Source: Spirochaetia bacterium
GTDB taxonomy: Bacteria > Spirochaetota > Spirochaetia > Treponematales > Breznakiellaceae
DNA length: 11,121 nucleotides
NCBI GenBank assembly: GCA_025997655.1
Contig: BNUW01000085.1
Span: 1-11,121, forward strand
Reading direction: 5' to 3'
A model generated the notes under the pieces. That model made no database searches, had not been told where the DNA came from, and saw only the letters and a list, made by a program, of their open reading frames with translations. The translations under genes were made by a program, and so were the position numbers. Below, in pieces: positions 6,632 to 11,121 of this stretch. Each line of letters begins with the position of its first letter. Position 1 is the stretch's first letter.

Positions 6632-7999
6632 CTACATGCACTTTTCTAAATCCCGTATCTGCGTATCATAAACCTGCTTCATAAACACCAGGCACAAAAC
6701 CAGACTGGCAATCTCCGCAATGGGGAAGGCCCACCAAACCGCAGTGAGGGAACCGGTCAGGGACATGAGCCAGGCGACGGGGAGCAGGACGATAATCTGC
6801 CGGGTAAAGGATACGATGAGGCTCTTCATGCCATGCCCCAGGGCTTGGAACACCGACAGCAATACGACACAGAGACCGGCAAACACAAAGGTAAGGCTGA
6901 TAATTCTGAGGGCGGGTCTGCCGATGGTCATCATTTCTTCGGTGCCGTTAAACATTCTAAGCAGCGCCCCGGGGAAGATATGAAAAATCACCAAGCCCAG
7001 CAGCATGATGCTCACCGCATAGATAATACTGAGTTTGATGGTCTTGGTAATCCGCTTCTTCTTCCTGGCCCCGTAGTTGAAGGCAATGATCGGCACCATA
7101 GCGTTACTGAGGCCGAATACCGGCATGAAAATAAAACTTTGCAGCCGGAAGTATACGCCGAAGACCGCCGCGGCGGTGGCGGTAAAGGGAAGGATGATAC
7201 GGTTGATGCCGTAGGTCATCACCGATCCCAGGGCCTGCATAAGAATCGCGGGAAGGCCCACGGCGTAAATAGCTTTTATAATTTTGCCCTCCGGCCTAAA
7301 ACCCCGGAAGGATACGTTGATCTCGTGGTTCTTCTTGAGGTTGAAGTACAGCGCGATCAGCGTGCCCACTGATTGGCCGATCACCGTAGCGATTGCCGCG
7401 CCCAGCACCTCCAGCCGGGGGAAACCGAAGAGGCCGAATATCATGATGGGGTCCAGGATGATATTGGTTACCGCGCCGACGGTTTGGGAAACCATGGCGT
7501 AGAAGGTTTTTCCCGTGGAGGTCAGGAGCCGCTCAAAAGTTACCTGGTTGAAAATCCCCATGGAGAACACGCAGACCACGAACATATATTCCCGGCCGTA
7601 ACGGATAATCTCCTCAATGTCGGTCTGGGTGCGGAAATACCATTCGGAGCAGAACAGGCCGATGAGCATGAATACTGCGCTGCTTACCCAGACGAGAAAC
7701 AGGCCGTTTGTGGCGGAACGGTTTACGGCGTTAAAGTTCCGCTCCCCCAGGCTTCGTGAAAGGAAAGCGTTAATGCCGACCCCGGTACCGACCCCCACGG
7801 CGATCATCAGGTTCTGGATCGGGAAGGCCAGGGAAACGGCGGTCAGGGCGCTCTCGCTTAACCGGGCCACAAAGATACTGTCCACAATGTTGTACAGCGC
7901 CTGTACGGTCATGGAGATAACCATGGGGATGGACATGGTCAGGAGGAGCCGGTTTTCCGGCATAACCCCCATCATGTTTTCCGCAGTAGTAGTACTCAT
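6632..7999 (-). CDS. MATE family multidrug/organic-cation efflux transporter
   Basis: A 455-residue polytopic membrane protein with the length and pattern of the MATE family: about 12 hydrophobic helices in two homologous halves. The N-terminal signature is SIPMVISMTVQALYNIVDSIFVARL, shown here in family-typical order (residues 23-47). It is followed by LTAVSLAFPIQNLMIAVGVG and GINAFLSRSLGERN. The second half starts near AVGLPAILMQALGSVM and includes the conserved PIIAFNYGARKKKR loop. MATE proteins export drugs or metabolites by Na+ or H+ antiport; the substrate cannot be read from sequence. The ATG 7997-7999 follows the RACo-like gene by 19 bp with only a weak GTGAG before it. It stands between the corrinoid-activation pair and the purine genes. 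Confidence 0.93.
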   Translation of the reverse strand: MSTTTAENMMGVMPENRLLLTMSIPMVISMTVQALYNIVDSIFVARLSESALTAVSLAFPIQNLMIAVGVGTGVGINAFLSRSLGERNFNAVNRSATNGLFLVWVSSAVFMLIGLFCSEWYFRTQTDIEEIIRYGREYMFVVCVFSMGIFNQVTFERLLTSTGKTFYAMVSQTVGAVTNIILDPIMIFGLFGFPRLEVLGAAIATVIGQSVGTLIALYFNLKKNHEINVSFRGFRPEGKIIKAIYAVGLPAILMQALGSVMTYGINRIILPFTATAAAVFGVYFRLQSFIFMPVFGLSNAMVPIIAFNYGARKKKRITKTIKLSIIYAVSIMLLGLVIFHIFPGALLRMFNGTEEMMTIGRPALRIISLTFVFAGLCVVLLSVFQALGHGMKSLIVSFTRQIIVLLPVAWLMSLTGSLTAVWWAFPIAEIASLVLCLVFMKQVYDTQIRDLEKCM

Positions 8000-8018
8000 G
8001 GCTGCTCACTTTTTTTGT

Positions 8019-9803
8019 TCATTCAAAATTAATATTCTCAATGAATATCGTGTTAAAATAACTATCCTCAGGAAGACTGTATTCCACCGCAATGTCCGTG
8101 ATGGCGTTCATCTCCGCATCGCTGTCCTCCCGCAGGAGGTACTTGACGGTCCCCCCCAGGGCGCTGTTCCCGATGAGCTTTACCTTAGACGCAAGGGATG
8201 GCGGAATGAGCCCGATTCCGGCGCCGCTTGCAAAGTTCAGGTTATACCCGAAACCGCCGGCTATATAGAGGGTTTCAATATCATCATAGGCAATGCCGAC
8301 ATGGCGCACCATGGCGTCGATGCCGGAACAGACCGCGCTCTTGGCAAGCTGCAATTCCCGGACATCTTTTTGACAGAACCGTATATCCTGCCCCTCCACG
8401 GTGCGGGCAAGGAGCAGCCCCGCAGAGGGGACCGATTCGGCAAACCGGCCGCTCTCTTCGATAAGCCCGTTCTGCAGACCTGCCCAAACCGTATCCACCA
8501 CCCCGGACCCGCAGATGCCCACCGGCGGCTTATCCCCGATAGTTTTACTGTCAAACTGCCCGTCCCGATAGGTCACCTGCGAGATAGCCCCCGGAACACT
8601 TCCGGTTCCCCACTGCATGTTGCCCCCCTCAAAGGCGGGACCCGCCGCGGTGGCCGCGCAGAGCAGCTTTCCTGCAAAGGCCAGGGCCATTTCCCCGTTG
8701 GTACCGATATCCATTAACAGTGAAGGTTTGGCAGATTTATGCATTTCGGTGAAGTAAATTCCCGCGGTGATATCCGCCCCAACGTAGGTGGAAATGCCGG
8801 GCAGTATCGTTACGTCGCAGGACAGGTTCCCCTCAAACAGTTCGGGAAAGGCGCAGGTGACAAAGTCCAGGGTAACCGGTGTAAAGGGAAAAGTCCCCAG
8901 GGTATTACAGCTAAGCCCCAGGAGCAGATGGAGCATGGTGGTATTTGCCGCCACCGCAATTCTGCACACGTCCGCAGAGGCTATGCCGGCATCCCGGCAC
9001 AAAATCCCTATGCCCCCGGAAATCTGTTGGCGCACACTTTTAGTGAGCAGATGCAGCTCGCCCTTGTTCGCCCGTTGTATCCGGCTTATCACATCCGCGC
9101 CGAATTCCCGCTGCTTATTCACCATGGAATGGCGTCCGCCGATGATCCCCCTTTGCAAATCCACCAGCGCCAGGGCAATGGTGGTGGTCCCTATGTCAAC
9201 GGCGATGCCGTAGAGATTTCCGGGCTTATCCCGCACCGAAAGAATGGCCCCCTTGTCCTGGTACAGATATACGGCATTTTCCGGCGCAGGACTGCCGTCT
9301 GAGGGTACCGGCGCGGCGGCAAGGGCTGCGGCCATATCGGCGCACGGGGAAATCGCAGTAAGTTCCTTCAGCGAAATACGCCCCGGCCTTTCGCCATCTA
9401 ACTGCCGGGCAAAACTCAGGGCGCTTCGTTCCAGGATCAGCTTTTCCGGGTGCAGATCCGCCGGAGAGCCCATGCTTCCCATGTCAAAGATATTAACTGC
9501 ATGAAAGGACTGTTCCCCGGTTTCGGGGATAAGGATACTGATATCCTCCCGGGGAACTGCGTTACAGGCAAGCCGGAAACCGGCATTGATATCATCTTCA
9601 GAAAAACAGGCCCGATCCGCCGCCTGAACTTCCAGGTTTCCGGAGACAACTTTTACCCTGCATTTACCGCAGGTACCGCGCCCGCCGCAAATTGCCGGCA
9701 GATAGACACCTGCAGAGCGCAGGAGGCTGAGCAGATTACTGTTTTGAGCGGCGTCAAAGGGGATACGCTGTTTTTTCCCTTCCGCAGTAATGGTAATGAT
9801 CAT
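8019..9803 (-). CDS. RACo-like corrinoid-activating protein (2Fe-2S ferredoxin plus ASKHA domain)
   Basis: RACo-type proteins use ATP to reduce inactive Co(II) corrinoid proteins back to Co(I), so that methyl transfer can continue. The N-terminal ferredoxin domain has Cys39, Cys45 and Cys48 in ICGGRGTCGKC plus Cys80 in RLACN, the CX5CX2C...C [2Fe-2S] pattern. After a linker region (about 100-195) the ASKHA ATPase part shows VDIGTTTIALAL (202-213), MDIGTNGEM (364-372), AGPAFEGGNM (387-396), GICGSGVVD (429-437), YIAGGFG (513-519) and GNSALGG (545-551). The length of 594 is within the family range. ATG 9801-9803 has GGAG at 9810-9813, inside the last codons of the DUF2284 gene, only 3 bp after its stop, so the two are tightly coupled. 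The divergent methyltransferase gene supports the assignment. Confidence 0.92.
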   Translation of the reverse strand: MIITITAEGKKQRIPFDAAQNSNLLSLLRSAGVYLPAICGGRGTCGKCRVKVVSGNLEVQAADRACFSEDDINAGFRLACNAVPREDISILIPETGEQSFHAVNIFDMGSMGSPADLHPEKLILERSALSFARQLDGERPGRISLKELTAISPCADMAAALAAAPVPSDGSPAPENAVYLYQDKGAILSVRDKPGNLYGIAVDIGTTTIALALVDLQRGIIGGRHSMVNKQREFGADVISRIQRANKGELHLLTKSVRQQISGGIGILCRDAGIASADVCRIAVAANTTMLHLLLGLSCNTLGTFPFTPVTLDFVTCAFPELFEGNLSCDVTILPGISTYVGADITAGIYFTEMHKSAKPSLLMDIGTNGEMALAFAGKLLCAATAAGPAFEGGNMQWGTGSVPGAISQVTYRDGQFDSKTIGDKPPVGICGSGVVDTVWAGLQNGLIEESGRFAESVPSAGLLLARTVEGQDIRFCQKDVRELQLAKSAVCSGIDAMVRHVGIAYDDIETLYIAGGFGYNLNFASGAGIGLIPPSLASKVKLIGNSALGGTVKYLLREDSDAEMNAITDIAVEYSLPEDSYFNTIFIENINFE

Positions 9804-9806
9804 CGG

Positions 9807-10349
9807 CTACTCCAGAAGAACGCAGCCGGTATAGGTCAGGGTACCAGGCCCGTAGTAATACGGAAGACTATTGTCCCTGCAAACATCGCTGACCACCATA
9901 CCGAAAGCTTCCATGGAGGAAACCATCTTTTCGGGGAACCGGCAGGACTTGTCCGGCCAGGTACATTTTTCGCAGCGCCTGCAGCCCCCGGCGCCCAGTA
10001 TCAGGCAGGAAGGAAAGAGGCCCCGTATCTTGTCCGTAAAGGCTTCAAGGTGCTGCTGGTGTTCCCGGCCGATTTGTTCCATGGACTCATAATCAAGGGA
10101 GTCCTCCAGCTTGCCCGTGGTTTGCAGGAGAACTCCTTTTTTAAATTTACGCAGCTTCGATTCACACTCCGCAAGGGTACCGCAGGCAGGCGGGCAGGCC
10201 CAATTCGCATCATAGGCCTTGCACTTATTTACCGCACAGGCCTCGCGCACCTCTTCCCGCACCCGAATGGTATCCGCGTCCAAAACACCTGCCCGGCTAA
10301 ATCCACAACCCAGGGCTAAGTCTTTAATCTGTTCTATTGTTTCCACCAT
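9807..10349 (-). CDS. Cysteine-rich putative metal-binding protein (DUF2284)
   Basis: A small soluble protein with 13 Cys in 180 residues. It shows the W-A-C-P-P-x-C block typical of DUF2284 (NWACPPACG, 49-57, with Cys38, Cys43 and Cys62 around it) and a ferredoxin-like cluster GCRRCEKCTWPDKSCRFPEK (122-141; Cys123, 126, 129, 136). It probably binds one or more Fe-S clusters. DUF2284 members are known near corrinoid methyltransferase genes, but their role is undefined; electron delivery to the RACo-like partner is my inference. I prefer ATG 10347-10349. In-frame starts at 10361 (ATG) and 10379 (TTG) overlap or precede the -10 of a good promoter, and neither has a Shine-Dalgarno. The stop is 3 bp before the RACo-like start. 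Confidence 0.85.
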   Translation of the reverse strand: MVETIEQIKDLALGCGFSRAGVLDADTIRVREEVREACAVNKCKAYDANWACPPACGTLAECESKLRKFKKGVLLQTTGKLEDSLDYESMEQIGREHQQHLEAFTDKIRGLFPSCLILGAGGCRRCEKCTWPDKSCRFPEKMVSSMEAFGMVVSDVCRDNSLPYYYGPGTLTYTGCVLLE

Positions 10350-10359
10350 AATAACTTTC

Positions 10360-10389
10360 ATTAAAACAGTTACCCGCAAGGTCTGTCAA
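10360..10389 (-). promoter_or_regulatory. Candidate promoter of the leftward DUF2284/RACo-like operon
   Basis: On the minus strand a perfect TTGACA (10384-10389) is followed 18 bases later by TTTAAT (10360-10365), five of six matches to the -10 consensus. The expected start point near 10353 leaves about four bases before the ATG at 10349, so the mRNA would be nearly leaderless. The -35 lies only 10 bp from the MITE target duplication. Confidence 0.6.
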
Positions 10390-10467
10390 TCGCTCCCCGT
10401 ATAATAAGCAGGGCCAGCGCATACTTGCTAAGTAATATCCATCGAATAGATAAAGAATGAAAAGAGT

Positions 10468-10563
10468 CCACGGATTACACGGATATACACGGATAGGAAA
10501 TACAATTTCTTATTTTATCCGTGTTAATCCGTGTTAATCCGTGTTAATCCGTGTAATCCGTGG
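10468..10563. repeat. CACGGAT palindrome with tandem ATCCGTGTTA units, inside the MITE-like element
   Basis: The left arm (10468-10495) has three CACGGAT units. The right arm (10516-10563) has ATCCGTGTTA three times in tandem (10517-10546), then ATCCGTGTA and ATCCGTGG, the reverse complement of the same motif. About 27 positions of each arm pair with few mismatches, and the right arm carries two extra units, which suggests slippage. The loop of about 20 bases is AT-rich. Confidence 0.85.
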
Positions 10564-10620
10564 ATTAAATTCTTGTTTCATGGAAAACCCGAAGTTCAGC
10601 CTATAAGTATGCGCTGGCCC

Positions 10621-10629
10621 TGGTATAAT
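10621..10629 (+). promoter_or_regulatory. Extended -10 motif formed at the right end of the MITE-like element
   Basis: The last TG of the right terminal repeat joins the target duplication to read TGGTATAAT, a perfect TATAAT with an extended TGn. It points toward the methyltransferase gene. No matching -35 is seen at the usual distance, which extended -10 promoters can tolerate. The uninterrupted target copy on the left is preceded by CCCC, not TG. Activity is inferred only. Confidence 0.4.
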
Positions 10630-10644
10630 AAGGAGAATTAAGAC

Positions 10645-10760
10645 GAAGAATAAACACAGAGAGCACAGAGAAAGAAAAAAAGAGGACACAGAGGGAAGAA
10701 TGAAGGAGTAAATAGTCAATTTTCCCTTCTTCCTCTGTGACCTCTGTGTTAAAATTCTTC
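10645..10760. repeat. CACAGAG-type palindromic repeat upstream of the methyltransferase gene
   Basis: The left part starts GAAGAATAAACACAGAG (10645-10661), continues AGCACAGAG, and has a further GAGGACACAGAGGGAAGAA unit (10682-10700). The right part (about 10722-10760), read as reverse complement, begins GAAGAATTTTAACACAGAGG and continues TCACAGAGGAAGAAGGG. It could fold into a long imperfect hairpin. It is separate from, and just outside, the MITE-like element, and has no reading frame of note. Confidence 0.7.
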
Positions 10761-10818
10761 AGGTAAATTCCTACAAAATGTAGTAAAGCGGTAATTGAAA
10801 TTCCTGCAATTTTTAGAA

Positions 10819-10847
10819 TTGCTTATACGCGCATGCTGTGTAATAAT
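10819..10847 (+). promoter_or_regulatory. Candidate promoter of the methyltransferase gene
   Basis: TTGCTT (10819-10824) and AATAAT (10842-10847) are 17 bases apart, and TGT directly before AATAAT makes an extended -10. The predicted start near 10854 leaves a leader of about 25 bases containing the GGAG ribosome-binding site (10869-10872). The -35 matches only three of six positions. Confidence 0.45.
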
Positions 10848-10878
10848 TTAGCTAAAATACTTTTGAATGGAGAATTTA

Positions 10879-11121
10879 ATGATTTTAATAGGTGAAAAGA
10901 TCAACGGCTCAATTCCTTCAATGGCTAAGGCAATTGCGGAAAAGAACGAGGCCCATATAAAGGATCTGGCAAAAAAGCAGGCGGATGCCGGGGCCGCCTT
11001 TATTGACGTATGCGCCTCGGTGCCGGAAGCGGAGGAACTTGCTGCCCTCAAGTGGCTTTTCGGTTTGGTAGAATCGGTAACCGATACCTCCATTTCCATA
11101 GACAGCCCCAGCGCGGATATT
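10879..11121 (+). CDS. Pterin-binding methyltetrahydrofolate:corrinoid-type methyltransferase, partial (5' end only)
   Basis: Eighty-one codons are visible, opening with MILIGEKINGSIPSMAKAI. The later QADAGAAFIDVCASVPEAEE (36-55) and SISIDSPSADI (71-81) match the start of the dihydropteroate-synthase-like TIM barrel of methyltetrahydrofolate methyltransferases (AcsE/MtgA/MtvA-like, COG1410). The Asp-Val and Ile-Asp-Ser motifs are where these enzymes bind the pterin. Such proteins move methyl between THF and a corrinoid protein; the direction and the partner cannot be told from this fragment. ATG 10879-10881 is preceded by GGAG six bases away. The gene is divergent from the DUF2284/RACo-like pair, the expected neighbourhood. 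The window end cuts the gene; family length suggests most of it lies beyond. Confidence 0.88.
   Translation, partial: MILIGEKINGSIPSMAKAIAEKNEAHIKDLAKKQADAGAAFIDVCASVPEAEELAALKWLFGLVESVTDTSISIDSPSADI

Larger units (their letters stand above)
10399..10632. mobile_element. MITE-like element: 214 bp, 18-bp perfect terminal inverted repeats, 10-bp target duplication
   Basis: CAGGGCCAGCGCATACTT (10409-10426) recurs as its exact reverse complement at 10605-10622. These arms are flanked on both sides by the identical direct repeat GTATAATAAG (10399-10408 and 10623-10632), as expected of a target-site duplication. The 214-bp element (10409-10622) has no transposase or meaningful reading frame, so it would need a transposase in trans. 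CAGGG ends and a duplication of about 10 bp bring IS4-superfamily elements to mind, which I cannot confirm. Inside it lies the CACGGAT palindrome (10468-10563). It sits between two divergent genes, next to the promoter of the leftward operon. Confidence 0.85.

Noticed and set aside
7617..8717. Rightward 366-codon frame across the MATE/RACo-like boundary
   Set aside because: It lies opposite two well-supported genes and crosses their junction; its residues show no domain.
10517..10563. Tandem ATCCGTG units considered as a CRISPR array
   Set aside because: Units are 9-10 bases with no unique spacers; they form one arm of a palindrome.
10534..10719. Short leftward frame across the MITE end and CACAGAG repeat
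   Set aside because: It is built from repeat sequence and the transposon terminus, with no start context.
10848..11099. Leftward 83-codon frame at the right edge
   Set aside because: It is antisense to the methyltransferase start, which has a ribosome-binding site and clear family motifs.

Overview
The window looks like chromosomal DNA from an anaerobic bacterium with one-carbon (folate/corrinoid) metabolism. My best guess is a gut-type Treponema or similar acetogen-like anaerobe. I base this on the pairing of an ASKHA/2Fe-2S corrinoid-activating protein with a pterin-binding methyltransferase and on the style of the intergenic repeats. The sequence alone does not prove the taxon.

Layout. 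Positions 1-258 hold no convincing gene: about 95 GC-rich bases that may be part of a leftward structured RNA, then a T-rich stretch with CACGAAA-type repeat units. From about 10,350 down to 259 eight genes run leftward: a Cys-rich DUF2284 protein, a RACo-like activator, a MATE transporter, purM, purN, an Fe-S aldo/keto reductase, purH and purD. Most gaps are short (3, 19, 42 and 13 bp, and a 4-bp overlap). The purM-purN and purH-purD gaps are wider and filled with inverted repeats. A methyltetrahydrofolate-type methyltransferase starts rightward at 10,879 and runs off the window. The 500-bp divergent region between it and the DUF2284 gene carries a 214-bp MITE-like element with 18-bp perfect terminal inverted repeats and a 10-bp target duplication, plus two further palindromic repeats.

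How the genes fit together. PurN and PurH use 10-formyl-THF to build IMP, while the methyltransferase, RACo-like and DUF2284 proteins fit methyl transfer between THF and a corrinoid protein, so folate one-carbon chemistry links the two ends. purM, purN and purH look intact. purD is broken in this sequence by a 205-bp insertion built from a direct 121-bp duplication and an inverted 93-bp copy of its own 5' end, joined at 6-bp and 3-bp microhomologies. It is either a recent template-switching mutation or an assembly/amplification chimera.

Most notable items: the purD scramble, the MITE in the divergent promoter region (whose right end plus target duplication forms an extended -10 promoter), and a family of intergenic palindromes sharing an AAGAAT...TAA flank but with interchangeable cores.
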